Of a stretch of 64,000 bases of DNA, positions 26,213 to 36,731 are shown piece by piece. The translations under genes and the position numbers were made by a program. The notes under the pieces were generated by a model, which was given only the letters and a program-made list of their open reading frames with translations, was not told where the DNA came from and ran no database searches. Position 1 is the stretch's first letter. The number at the start of each line of letters is the position of its first letter. Source of the DNA: Tsukamurella pulmonis (GTDB lineage Bacteria > Actinomycetota > Actinomycetes > Mycobacteriales > Mycobacteriaceae); the NCBI RefSeq assembly GCF_900103175.1, contig NZ_FNLF01000002.1, forward strand, positions 558,001 to 622,000, read 5' to 3'.

Positions 26213-27065
26213 CCTGCACCTCCAGGCGTCGTCGACCCGCCGCCGTGAGGGCCTGGCCCAGGGCGAGCACCGCCACCGTCCACCCCGCCTGGACCGTGAC
26301 GGCGACCAGGCCCGCACCGGCGTCGATGCGGCCGGAGAGGATGTCGCACGGCGGCATGATGATCCACCCGAACGGCGTGAACTCGGCGACCCGGGTCAGC
26401 CAGTCCGGGAACAGGCCGACCGGCACGAACATGCCCATGAGGAAGGTGCCGACCACCACGTAGAACATCTGGATGCCGCGGGTGTCCACGACCCAGAATC
26501 CGAGGATCTGCACGCAGTACAGTAGCGCCTGCGCGAGCACGATGGAGAGCAGGATGCTCACCGCGGCGAGCGGATACGCCGCGATCTCGCCCGCCCAGGC
26601 CATCATCGACGTCGCGGAGCCGATCACCACGAGTGGCAGCGCCCGCGGGATGAGCGAGTAGACCGCTCCGCCGAGCACCGTCGCGAGCGTGGCGAACTGG
26701 ACGTTGAGGGGGCGCAGGAAGTCGACGGCGATGTCACCGGTGCGGATCCGCTCGGCGAGGGCACCGTCGCCGCCGAACGCGCCGATCGCGGTCAGCAGGC
26801 CCTGCGAGAGGAAGATGTAACTCACCATGAGCTCCGGTGTGTACCCGCCCGCCGTCCCGCCCGCCCCGGTCAGTGTGGCGAGCAGGATCGCCATTTTGAC
26901 GAAGCCGAACACGGAGTTGGTGAACACCCCGGCGACCGCGGCGCTCAGGTACGTGGACTGCTGGCGGAATCCGGCCACCGTCAGCCGTGCGTACGGCAGG
27001 CCCTCGGCACGGACGGCGAGGAGGGCGGCACGCCCGGGAACTGCGGCCGCGGATGGCGACGACAC
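26205..27065 (-). CDS. ABC-2 family permease
   Basis: 286 residues, GTG start, about six transmembrane segments. The coupling-loop motif GDGALAERIRTGDIAVDFLRPLN is the counterpart of the RAGTIDVFYLRP motif in the partner permease. First gene of the exporter operon. It is separated from acsA by 44 bp, with the acsA stop facing its start, so it may be read through from acsA. Confidence 0.82.
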   Translation of the reverse strand: MSSPSAAAVPGRAALLAVRAEGLPYARLTVAGFRQQSTYLSAAVAGVFTNSVFGFVKMAILLATLTGAGGTAGGYTPELMVSYIFLSQGLLTAIGAFGGDGALAERIRTGDIAVDFLRPLNVQFATLATVLGGAVYSLIPRALPLVVIGSATSMMAWAGEIAAYPLAAVSILLSIVLAQALLYCVQILGFWVVDTRGIQMFYVVVGTFLMGMFVPVGLFPDWLTRVAEFTPFGWIIMPPCDILSGRIDAGAGLVAVTVQAGWTVAVLALGQALTAAGRRRLEVQGG

Positions 27066-27109
27066 AGCTACCGGACGTTACCGCCCTCGGACGCTCGAAG
27101 CGAGGTGAT

Positions 27110-29056
<1,947 letters not shown>

Positions 29057-29274
29057 GGGTCAATCGTAGGGAGGGCGCCCGCAGCAGTCAGGGGAAAGAG
29101 GAAAATCGGCGTTCCCAGGGGCGGGTTGCAGCGGGTTGCGCTCGGCTGGGGCGGAAAATCAGTGGCGGTCGGCGCCCGGTTCGGTTAGCGGTGCTGCCGG
29201 TTACCGGGACAGCGCGGGGCAGCACACATAAAGTGCTGTGCACCGAAAGTCGGCCAACTCAGGCGGAGGTAGTT
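29057..29274. promoter_or_regulatory. Divergent acsA/dpp intergenic region
   Basis: A 218-bp gap that must hold both promoters. The ribosome-binding site GGAGG lies at about 29264-29268, just before the GTG of dppA. I looked for a TGTG-N8-CACA GlxR-type site and did not find a convincing one. Confidence 0.5.
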
Positions 29275-30906
29275 GTGGGAATTCGAAGTAGGCGGCGATC
29301 CGGGGTGCGGGCGATCCTCGCAGTCGCGGTCGCCGCGAGCCTGGCGGTGTCCGGGTGCAGCATGGAGGGCGCGCGGTCGCAGAACACCGTCGGGCCCGAT
29401 GCGATCGTGCGCGTGAACGGCGGCGAGCCGCAGAGCGGGCTCGTCCCGTCGGACACCAACGAGAACATGGGCGGCCGTGTCCTGGACATGATGTTCACCG
29501 GGCTGTACTCGTACCAGGCGGACGGAACGCCGGTGCTGGCGAACGCGGAGTCGGTCGAAACCACCGACAACAAGCACTTCACGGTCAAACTCAAGCGGGA
29601 CTGGACCTTCCACGACGGCACCCCCGTCAAGGCGTCGAACTACGTGCGCGCCTGGAACTTCGGTGCCGCGATCGGCAACCTGCAGAAGCAGCAGAGCTTC
29701 TACGCCCCGATCGCCGGCTTCGACGAGGTCTCCGAGAAGGGCGCCACGAAGACCGAGATGAGCGGGCTGAAGGTGATCGACGACTACACCTTCACGATCG
29801 ACCTCGCCGCGCCCAACATCGACTTCAAGCTGGCGCTGGGGTACGTCCCGTTCGTGCCGCTGCCCGACGTCTTCTTCACGGAGGGCAAGGAGAAGTTCGG
29901 CCAGAATCCGGTGGGCAACGGGCCCTACAAGCTCAAGCAGTGGCGGCACAACGTCCAGCTCGAGACCGTGCGCTACGAGGACTACAAGGGGCCCAAGCCG
30001 AAGAACGGCGGGCTCACCTTCGTCATGTACGAGTCCTACGACCCCGCCTACGTGGATCTGACCTCGGGGAACCTGGACGCGCTCGACACCATCCCCAACA
30101 GTGCGCTGCGGTCCTTCCAGAAGACGCTGGGCAAGAAGGCCATCGTGCGCCCGACCGCGCAGACGCAGTCCTTCGTGATCCCGGAGTTCCTCGAGCACTT
30201 CGGTCCCGACGAGGAGGGACGCCTGCGACGGCAGGCCATCTCGATGGCCATCAACCGGCAGCAGATCATCGACGTGGTCTTCCAGGGGTTCCGCAACCCG
30301 TCGCTGGAGTTCACCGCCCGCTCGATCCCCGGATGGAGCGGGGACCTGCCGGGCAACGAGACCGTCAAGCACAACCCGGAGCTGGCCAAGCAGCGGTGGG
30401 AGCAGGCGAACGCGATCAAGCCGTGGAGCGGCGAGTTCACCATCGCCTACAACTCGGACGGCGACCACAAGCAGTGGATCGACGCGGTGACCAACCAGAT
30501 CCGGAACACCCTGGGCATCGAGGCCGCGGGCAAGCCCTACCCCACGTTCAAGCAGATCCGCGACGAGCTGACCAAGAAGACGCTCAAGTCCGCGGGCCGC
30601 AACGGCTGGCAGGGCGACTACCCGACGCAGCTGAACTTCCTGGAGTCGAACTACCTCACGGGCGGCGGCTCGAACGACGGCGACTACAGCAACCCGGCGT
30701 TCGACGCGAAGATCGCGCAGGCCCAGCAGGCGCTGGATCCCGCGCAGTCGACCCGGCTCATCAACGAGGCCCAGGCCTTCCTGCTGGCCGATCTGCCTGT
30801 CGTCCCGCTGTGGGACTACAAGGCGGCGGGCGGCGTCGGCGACGGCGTGAAGGGTGATATCACCTGGAACGGCCGTTTCGACTTCACGAACATCACGAAG
30901 GAGTGA
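29275..30906 (+). CDS. dppA: Dipeptide/oligopeptide ABC transporter substrate-binding lipoprotein
   Basis: 543 residues from a GTG behind a GGAGG site. The N-terminus is a lipoprotein signal with Arg-rich start (RSRRRSG) and lipobox LAVSGCS, so the protein is anchored on the outside of the cytoplasmic membrane. The SBP_bac_5 signature GGRVLDMMFTGLYSY and the DDYTFTIDL, VGNGPYKLKQW and NPAFDAKIAQAQ blocks follow. Orthologue of Rv3666c by position. It delivers peptides, possibly also haem as reported for mycobacterial Dpp, to DppBCD. Confidence 0.92.
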   Translation: MGIRSRRRSGVRAILAVAVAASLAVSGCSMEGARSQNTVGPDAIVRVNGGEPQSGLVPSDTNENMGGRVLDMMFTGLYSYQADGTPVLANAESVETTDNKHFTVKLKRDWTFHDGTPVKASNYVRAWNFGAAIGNLQKQQSFYAPIAGFDEVSEKGATKTEMSGLKVIDDYTFTIDLAAPNIDFKLALGYVPFVPLPDVFFTEGKEKFGQNPVGNGPYKLKQWRHNVQLETVRYEDYKGPKPKNGGLTFVMYESYDPAYVDLTSGNLDALDTIPNSALRSFQKTLGKKAIVRPTAQTQSFVIPEFLEHFGPDEEGRLRRQAISMAINRQQIIDVVFQGFRNPSLEFTARSIPGWSGDLPGNETVKHNPELAKQRWEQANAIKPWSGEFTIAYNSDGDHKQWIDAVTNQIRNTLGIEAAGKPYPTFKQIRDELTKKTLKSAGRNGWQGDYPTQLNFLESNYLTGGGSNDGDYSNPAFDAKIAQAQQALDPAQSTRLINEAQAFLLADLPVVPLWDYKAAGGVGDGVKGDITWNGRFDFTNITKE

Positions 30907-30910
30907 TGGC

Positions 30911-31837
30911 ATGACCAGATATCTCCTGAGCAGGCTCGGGCAGTTGGTGATCGTCTTCTTCGGCGCCACGCTGCTCATCTACGCGCTCGTGTTCCTGGTC
31001 CCCGCGGACCCGATCGCGGCGCTCGGCGGCGATCGCACGCTGCCGCCCGAGGTGGTCGAGGGCCTGCGCGCCCAGTACCACCTCGACCAGCCCTTCCTGG
31101 TGCAGTACTGGTACTACATCAAGGGCGTCTTCACGCTCGACTTCGGAGTCTCCTTCTCGGGCCAGCCCGTCTGGGACGTGATGAAGCGCGCCTTCCCGGT
31201 CACCGTCAACCTGGCGCTCATCGCGCTGGTCGTCGAGGCCGTGCTCGGCATCTTCTTCGGCGTGCTCGCCGGCCTGAAGAAGGGCAAGTGGTTCGACACG
31301 TCGATCCTGTTCGTCTCCCTGATCATCATCGCGGTGCCGATCTTCGTCCTGGGCTTCATCGCCCAGTTCATCTTCGGCGTGAAGCTGCAGTGGTTCCCGG
31401 TCACCGTCGGCGGCAACCTGGACTTCTACCACCTGCTGCTGCCGGGCATCGTCCTCGGGCTGGTGTCCTTCGCGTACGTCGTGCGGCTGACCCGCTCGCA
31501 GGTCTCGCAGAACCTCACCGCCGACTACGTGCGGACCGCGACGGCCAAGGGCCTGCCGCGCTCGCGCGTCGTCCTGGTGCACGTGCTGCGCAACTCGCTG
31601 ATCCCGGTGGTGACCTTCCTGGGCGCCGACATCGGCGCGCTCATGGGCGGCGCACTCGTCACCGAGGGCATCTTCAACATCCCCGGCGTGGGCGGCACCA
31701 TCTACCAGGCCATCATCCGGGGCGAGGCCACCACGGTGGTCTCGTTCGTGACGGTGCTCATCGTCATCTACCTCATCTGCAACGTGGTGGTCGACCTGCT
31801 CTACGCCGCCCTCGACCCGAGGATCCGCTATGCCTGA
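30911..31837 (+). CDS. dppB: Dipeptide ABC transporter permease
   Basis: 308 residues, six transmembrane segments. The N-terminal pattern YLLSRLGQLVIVFFGATLLIY and the EAA coupling loop near DYVRTATAKGLPRSRVVLVHVLRNSLIP are typical of DppB/OppB. The start is 4 bp after the dppA stop; its 3' end overlaps dppC by 8 bp. Confidence 0.93.
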   Translation: MTRYLLSRLGQLVIVFFGATLLIYALVFLVPADPIAALGGDRTLPPEVVEGLRAQYHLDQPFLVQYWYYIKGVFTLDFGVSFSGQPVWDVMKRAFPVTVNLALIALVVEAVLGIFFGVLAGLKKGKWFDTSILFVSLIIIAVPIFVLGFIAQFIFGVKLQWFPVTVGGNLDFYHLLLPGIVLGLVSFAYVVRLTRSQVSQNLTADYVRTATAKGLPRSRVVLVHVLRNSLIPVVTFLGADIGALMGGALVTEGIFNIPGVGGTIYQAIIRGEATTVVSFVTVLIVIYLICNVVVDLLYAALDPRIRYA

Positions 31838-32780
31838 CAATCACACCTATCCCGGCCAGGAACGCTTCGTCGCCGCGGCCGACGACGTGGTCGTCGGCGC
31901 CATCGACGCCGTCGATCGCGATGTGGAGCCCACCGGCTTCTGGAAGACCGCGTGGCTGCAGCTGAAGGTGAAGCCGCTGTTCTGGGTCTGCGTCGCGCTG
32001 CTGACCCTGATCCTGCTCGTCGTGCTGTTCCCCGGCGTCTTCGCCTTCGGCAAGGACCCGCACAAGGCCGACCTCGGCCGTTCCCTGCTCCCGCCGAGCG
32101 GCGAGCACTGGTTCGGCACCGATCTGCAGGGCTACGACATCTACGCCCGCACGATCTACGGCGCGCGGGCCTCGGTGCTGGTGGGCGTCCTGACCACCAT
32201 CGCGGTGGTCGTCATCGGCGGCCTGCTCGGCGCCACCGCCGGTTTCTACGGCGGCTGGCTCGACTCGCTCATCGCGCGACTGTCCGACGTCTTCTTCGGC
32301 GTCCCCCTCATGCTGGCCGCCGTCGTGGTCATGCAGATGGTCACCACGCGCACGGTCTACTCGGTGGTGCTCGTATTGGCGATCTTCAGTTGGCCGCAGA
32401 TCGCCCGCATCGCGCGCTCGGCGGCCATCTCCATCCGCAACGAGGAGTTCATCGACGCCTCGAAGTCGTTGGGCTCGTCGAAGATCCGCACGCTCTTCAC
32501 TCACGTGATCCCGAACTGTCTCGGCCCGGTGATCGTGGTCGCGACCGTGGCGCTGGGTGTTTACATCGTCACGGAGGCCACGCTGTCGTACCTCGGCATC
32601 GGACTCCCCGGCAGCGAGGTCTCCTGGGGTCTCGACATCGCCGACGGGCAAGAACTGCTCCGCGAGGGCACGCCCATCCTGTTCTTCCCCGCGTCCGCGC
32701 TGGCGCTCACCGTGCTCACGTTCATGATGCTCGGTGACGTCCTCAGCGACGCACTCGATCCGAAGGCGAGGAAGCGCTGA
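31830..32780 (+). CDS. dppC: Dipeptide ABC transporter permease
   Basis: 316 residues. An N-terminal cytoplasmic extension of about 45 residues precedes the first membrane segment. The EHWFGTDLQGYDIYARTIYGAR motif and the EAA loop EEFIDASKSLGSSKIRTLFTHVIPN identify DppC/OppC. Its stop overlaps the start of dppD (TGATG). Confidence 0.93.
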   Translation: MPDNHTYPGQERFVAAADDVVVGAIDAVDRDVEPTGFWKTAWLQLKVKPLFWVCVALLTLILLVVLFPGVFAFGKDPHKADLGRSLLPPSGEHWFGTDLQGYDIYARTIYGARASVLVGVLTTIAVVVIGGLLGATAGFYGGWLDSLIARLSDVFFGVPLMLAAVVVMQMVTTRTVYSVVLVLAIFSWPQIARIARSAAISIRNEEFIDASKSLGSSKIRTLFTHVIPNCLGPVIVVATVALGVYIVTEATLSYLGIGLPGSEVSWGLDIADGQELLREGTPILFFPASALALTVLTFMMLGDVLSDALDPKARKR

Positions 32781-34525
32781 TGAGCGACGAGCACAAGCAC
32801 GGTCTGGGCAAGATCAAGGACAAGGTCGCCTCAGCCCTGGGTAAGACGCCGTCCCCGCTGCTCGAGATCCGCGACCTGGTCGTGGAGTTCGAGGTGCAGG
32901 GCAAGCCGGTCCCCGCGGTGCGGGGCGCCAACCTCACGGTCTACCCGGGCCAGACGGTGGCGATCGTCGGCGAGTCCGGCTCGGGCAAGTCCACCACGGC
33001 CGCGGCCGTGATGGGCCTGCTGCAGGGCACCGGCAAGGTGGCGAGCGGGCAGATCGTCTTCGACGGCAAGGACCTGTCGAAGGCCTCGGAGAAGGAGTTC
33101 CAGCAGATCCGCGGCAGCGGCATCGGCCTGGTCCCGCAGGACCCGAACAGCAACCTGAATCCGCTGTGGCGCGTCGGTTTCCAGATCAAGGAGACCCTCA
33201 AGGCGAACAACGTGGACCAGGGCGACGCCCGGAAGCGGGCGATCGAGCTGCTCACCGAGGCCGGGATGAAGGACCCCGACCGCCGGGTGAACCAGTACCC
33301 GCACGAGTACTCGGGCGGCATGAAGCAGCGCGCGCTCATCGCGATCGGCCTGGCCTGCCGGCCCAAGCTGCTCATCGCCGACGAGCCCACGTCGGCCCTC
33401 GACGTCACGGTGCAGCGCCAGATCCTCGATCACTTGGACACGCTCACCTCCGACCTGGGCACCGCGGTGCTGCTGATCACGCACGATCTGGGCCTGGCCG
33501 CCGAGCGCGCCAGCCACCTAGTGGTCATGTACAAGGGCCGCGTGGTGGAATCGGGTCCGGCGCTGGAGATCCTGCAGGATCCGCAGCACGAGTACACCAA
33601 GCGTCTGGTCGCCGCGGCGCCGTCGCTGTCGGCGCACCGCGACGAGGCGTCGGCCGTGTCCGGTGTCCGGGAGGTCGAGGCCGAGACGCTGCACGACGAG
33701 GTGCAGGACGACGCCGCGGCGGGCCCCGCCGAGGTCGTCGTGGTCTCGAACCTGTTGAAGGACTTCCCGATCCGTGGTTCGCTGCCCTTCCAGAGCAGCG
33801 ATTTCCGCGCGGTCGACGACGTGAGCTTCACCATGCTGCGGGGCACCACCACGGCGGTGGTGGGCGAGTCCGGATCCGGTAAGTCGACGGTGGCACGGAT
33901 GGTGCTAGGTCTGCTCGAACCGACCAGCGGCACCGTCGAATTCGACGGGAAGGACGTCACCAGCCTGCGCGGGGCGGAGGCCAAGGAGTTCCGGCGGCGG
34001 GTGCAGCCCGTCTTCCAGAACCCCTACGGTTCACTGGATCCGATGTACTCGATCTACCGGGCGATCACCGAGCCGCTGGTGGTGCACGGGATCGGGGACA
34101 AGGCCTCGCGCCTGGCGCGGGCCAAGGACCTGCTCGAGATGGTGGCCCTGCCGACCGACACCATGCACCGCTACCCGAACGAGCTGTCCGGCGGTCAGCG
34201 TCAGCGCGTCGCCATCGCGCGCGCGTTGGCGCTCAACCCGGAGGTCATTGTGCTCGACGAGGCGGTCTCCGCGCTCGACGTGCTCGTGCAGGCGCAGATC
34301 CTCACGCTGCTCGAGGGGCTCCAGAAGGAGCTGGGCCTGACCTACCTGTTCATCACCCACGACCTGGCGGTGGTCAAGCAGATCGCCCACCAGACGCTGG
34401 TGATGGCGGGCGGCAAGGTGGTCGAGGCCGGCCCGACGGATCAGGTCTACGACAGCCCGACGTCGGACTACACGCGGACGCTGATCGCGGCGATCCCCGG
34501 TGGTTCGATCGAGCTGGCGGGCTGA
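32780..34525 (+). CDS. dppD: Dipeptide ABC transporter ATPase, DppD-DppF fusion
   Basis: 581 residues with two complete ABC domains. Domain 1 (about 25-275) has Walker A GESGSGKSTT, signature YSGGMKQR and Walker B LLIADEPTSALD. Domain 2 (about 315-565) has GESGSGKSTV, LSGGQRQR and VIVLDEAVSALD, where Asp-Glu-Ala replaces the usual Asp-Glu-Pro. One gene thus supplies both ATPase halves, as Rv3663c does in M. tuberculosis. It completes the dppABCD operon. Confidence 0.93.
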   Translation: MSDEHKHGLGKIKDKVASALGKTPSPLLEIRDLVVEFEVQGKPVPAVRGANLTVYPGQTVAIVGESGSGKSTTAAAVMGLLQGTGKVASGQIVFDGKDLSKASEKEFQQIRGSGIGLVPQDPNSNLNPLWRVGFQIKETLKANNVDQGDARKRAIELLTEAGMKDPDRRVNQYPHEYSGGMKQRALIAIGLACRPKLLIADEPTSALDVTVQRQILDHLDTLTSDLGTAVLLITHDLGLAAERASHLVVMYKGRVVESGPALEILQDPQHEYTKRLVAAAPSLSAHRDEASAVSGVREVEAETLHDEVQDDAAAGPAEVVVVSNLLKDFPIRGSLPFQSSDFRAVDDVSFTMLRGTTTAVVGESGSGKSTVARMVLGLLEPTSGTVEFDGKDVTSLRGAEAKEFRRRVQPVFQNPYGSLDPMYSIYRAITEPLVVHGIGDKASRLARAKDLLEMVALPTDTMHRYPNELSGGQRQRVAIARALALNPEVIVLDEAVSALDVLVQAQILTLLEGLQKELGLTYLFITHDLAVVKQIAHQTLVMAGGKVVEAGPTDQVYDSPTSDYTRTLIAAIPGGSIELAG

Positions 34526-34564
34526 GCAGAGGGGACGCGCGACGAGCGGGCTAGGGTGGGGCGT

Positions 34565-35302
34565 GTGACCGACCCGCTGAGCCCGCTCGTCGCCGTCCCC
34601 GCCGTCGCGGAGGCGGCCGCCGCCGCTCGTGAAGCGCTGGCGAAGGTGCACCGTCATCCCGCGAACCGCCGCGAGTGGCGGGCCACGGCCACGGAATCAT
34701 CCCTGCGCGGGGCCCGCGCCTCCGCCGCGCTCGACGGCGGCGCCGTCGCGCTCAGCCGCGACGAACTGATCAACGACCCGGTGCTCGCCGGCGCCATGCG
34801 CGCCTACCAGGCGATCGACGGCGACCTGCTCGACGCGACCGTCGGCGTGTGGCGGCGCGCGCCGCTGCAGGTACTCGCCCGGTTGCACACACTGGCCGCG
34901 GCGGAGCTGGTCGACGGTGACGACGAGCGCCTCGGCCGGCCCCGCGCCGGCACGGGGGAGCGGCTGGGGCTGCTCGCGCAGCTGGTGACCGGGGGTACGC
35001 AGGCGTCCGCACCGGTGGTGGCGGCGATCGTGCATGGCGAGCTGCTCTCGCTGCGCCCGTTCGAGGTGGCCGACGGCGTGGTCGCCCGCGCCGCCTCCCG
35101 CCTGGTGACGGTGGCGTCGGGACTCGATCCGCACGCGCTCGGCATCCCCGAGACGACCTGGCTCAAGTTCGCACCGAGCTATGCGGACGCCGCGGACGCC
35201 TTCGGCATGGGCGATCCCGACGGGGTGGTGGCCTGGGTGGTGCTCTGCTGTCAGGCCCTGGAGGCCGGCGGGCTGGAGGCGCTCGCGCTCGCCGAGCGCT
35301 GA
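34565..35302 (+). CDS. Fic-fold-like protein with degenerate motif (Rv3662c-type)
   Basis: 245 residues from a GTG at 34565 (another in-frame GTG at 34556 adds three residues). The segment HGELLSLRPFEVADGVVARAASRLV resembles the Fic active-site loop HPFxDGNGRxxR, but the catalytic His is Arg and the Gly-Asn-Gly-Arg turn is lost. An N-terminal SSLRGARASAALDGG resembles the autoinhibitory SxIEG helix of Fic proteins. AMP transfer therefore looks unlikely. The gene follows dppD by 39 bp, in the position of Rv3662c. Function unknown. Confidence 0.7.
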   Translation: MTDPLSPLVAVPAVAEAAAAAREALAKVHRHPANRREWRATATESSLRGARASAALDGGAVALSRDELINDPVLAGAMRAYQAIDGDLLDATVGVWRRAPLQVLARLHTLAAAELVDGDDERLGRPRAGTGERLGLLAQLVTGGTQASAPVVAAIVHGELLSLRPFEVADGVVARAASRLVTVASGLDPHALGIPETTWLKFAPSYADAADAFGMGDPDGVVAWVVLCCQALEAGGLEALALAER

Positions 35303-35375
35303 TGCGGATCACCGTGCCGCCGTGCGTGACCGGGGCGCGCGGCCCCGGACATGCGCAACGGCGACCCGGCCTGAG

Positions 35376-35684
35376 CTGAGGAATCGCACTCGAGGTGCTG
35401 TCCTCAGAACGGGTCCGAATCGCCGTTCGCTAGCACGGATCCCGGTTACCAAGCGTGCGTCAGGGTGGGCTGTATTACGGCCTCGGCGTCAACCGGTGGA
35501 GAGACCCACTATCCGCAGGTCTTGTGCTGACCACTCAAATTCCCCGGTGGCGCAGGCTCACAGCGCTTTCCGCCATAGGTGGCGAGCTCCGCGTGGGTGC
35601 CTGGTGTCCGTGCTGGGAGCCTTGACGCTCAGGAACCCTCGACCTTCTCTTCCGGTGGGGGTTTGGCTTTGCGCCGCTCCGTGA
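35376..35684 (-). ncRNA. Candidate Ms1/MTS2823-like 6S-type small RNA
   Basis: The 459-bp gap between the Rv3662c-type and Rv3661-type genes holds no ORF of substance. In M. tuberculosis the abundant MTS2823 (Ms1) RNA, which binds core RNA polymerase, is encoded in the same gap. Here the minus strand has a good sigma-A promoter (35689-35717), and about 300 nt downstream a hairpin with arms CTGAGGA (35376-35382) and TCCTCAG (35401-35407) plus an inner GCAC/GTGC pair. Start near 35,682 and end near 35,376 are estimates. I did not compare the sequence with a covariance model, so the identity rests on synteny and promoter. Confidence 0.6.
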
Positions 35685-35688
35685 CTCC

Positions 35689-35717
35689 TTTCTACCCTGT
35701 GAGCGCCGTCACAGCAA
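35689..35717 (-). promoter_or_regulatory. Sigma-A-like promoter for the candidate Ms1 RNA
   Basis: On the minus strand TTGCTG (35717-35712) is followed after exactly 17 nt by TAGAAA (35694-35689). It points away from the HAD gene into the gene-free gap. Confidence 0.6.
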
Positions 35718-35761
35718 GGGGTGGAGCGGAAAAATTTCGGAGCAACTGCTACCGGTGGGTA

Positions 35762-36583
35762 TCAGTGCTTCTTCCGGTGCAGCGCAAGGTAAGTCGCGAC
35801 GCCCGCGCCCGCGGCGACCACGCCGAGGCCGGCCGTCGCGAGCACCGAGTTCCGCGACGGCGTGGGCAGCCGGTCGCGCAACGGCGTGGGGTTGGAGAAG
35901 GAGACGACGGGCCAGCCGCGCTCGGCCGCCTCCTTGCGCAGCGCGCGGTCGGGGTTGACCGCGGTGGGATGCCCGACCGCGGCCAGCATCGGCACGTCGG
36001 TGATGGAGTCCGAGTACGCGAAACTCTGCTCGAGGTCGTAGCCGTGCTCGGCGGCGAGCGCCTTCATCGCGGTCACCTTGTTCTCGCCGTAGCAGTAGAA
36101 CTCGACCTCGCCGGCGTACTTGCCGTCCTCGACCTTCATCTTCGAGGCCGCGGAATGATCGGCGCCGAGCATCTCGGCGATCGGCGCGACCATCTCCTCG
36201 CCCGAGGCGGAGACGATCACCACGTCGTGCCCGCGGGCGTGGTGCCCGGCGATGAGCTCGGCGGCCTCCGCGAAGACGAGGGGATTGACCACGTCGTAAA
36301 GCGCCTCGCGCACGATCGAGGTCACCTGCTCGACGTTCCAGCCCTCGCACATCTGCGTGAGGTGATCGCGCATCCGCTCCATCTGGTCGTGATCGGCGGC
36401 CGTCAGCATCATCAGGAACTGGGCGTAGCTGGACTTGAGCACGGCGCGGCGGTTGAGCAGGCCCTCGTCGAAGAAGGGACGCGAGAAGGCCAGCGCGGAC
36501 GACTTCGCGATGATCGTCTTGTCCAGGTCGAAGAAGGCGGCGACCCGGCGCACCGGGGCCTCGTCGGGCGCGGTAGGGCTCAC
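35762..36583 (-). CDS. HAD-IB family phosphatase (Rv3661-type, SerB-like)
   Basis: 273 residues from the GTG at 36583; a TTG at 36625 would add 14 Arg-rich residues. HAD motif I is AAFFDLDKTIIAKSS, motif II VIVSASGEEMV and motif IV YSDSITDVPML. The C-terminus ends in a single transmembrane helix (SVLATAGLGVVAAGAGVATYLAL) with a short basic tail, so the enzyme is membrane-tethered. Close in layout to Rv3661; the substrate (phosphoserine-like or lipid phosphate) is not known. Confidence 0.88.
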   Translation of the reverse strand: MSPTAPDEAPVRRVAAFFDLDKTIIAKSSALAFSRPFFDEGLLNRRAVLKSSYAQFLMMLTAADHDQMERMRDHLTQMCEGWNVEQVTSIVREALYDVVNPLVFAEAAELIAGHHARGHDVVIVSASGEEMVAPIAEMLGADHSAASKMKVEDGKYAGEVEFYCYGENKVTAMKALAAEHGYDLEQSFAYSDSITDVPMLAAVGHPTAVNPDRALRKEAAERGWPVVSFSNPTPLRDRLPTPSRNSVLATAGLGVVAAGAGVATYLALHRKKH

Positions 36584-36731
36584 GCCGATCAGCCTACCGG
36601 TGTCGCGCCGCCGAGCGCCTGGCAAGAGCGGAGACCGGATTCCTCCACAACTTTCTGGAATCGGACACGTTCATTCACAGGCGGGGCCGATCCGGGGCGA
36701 ACCGGACACCCCTATCGGCGACGGTGGTGCC

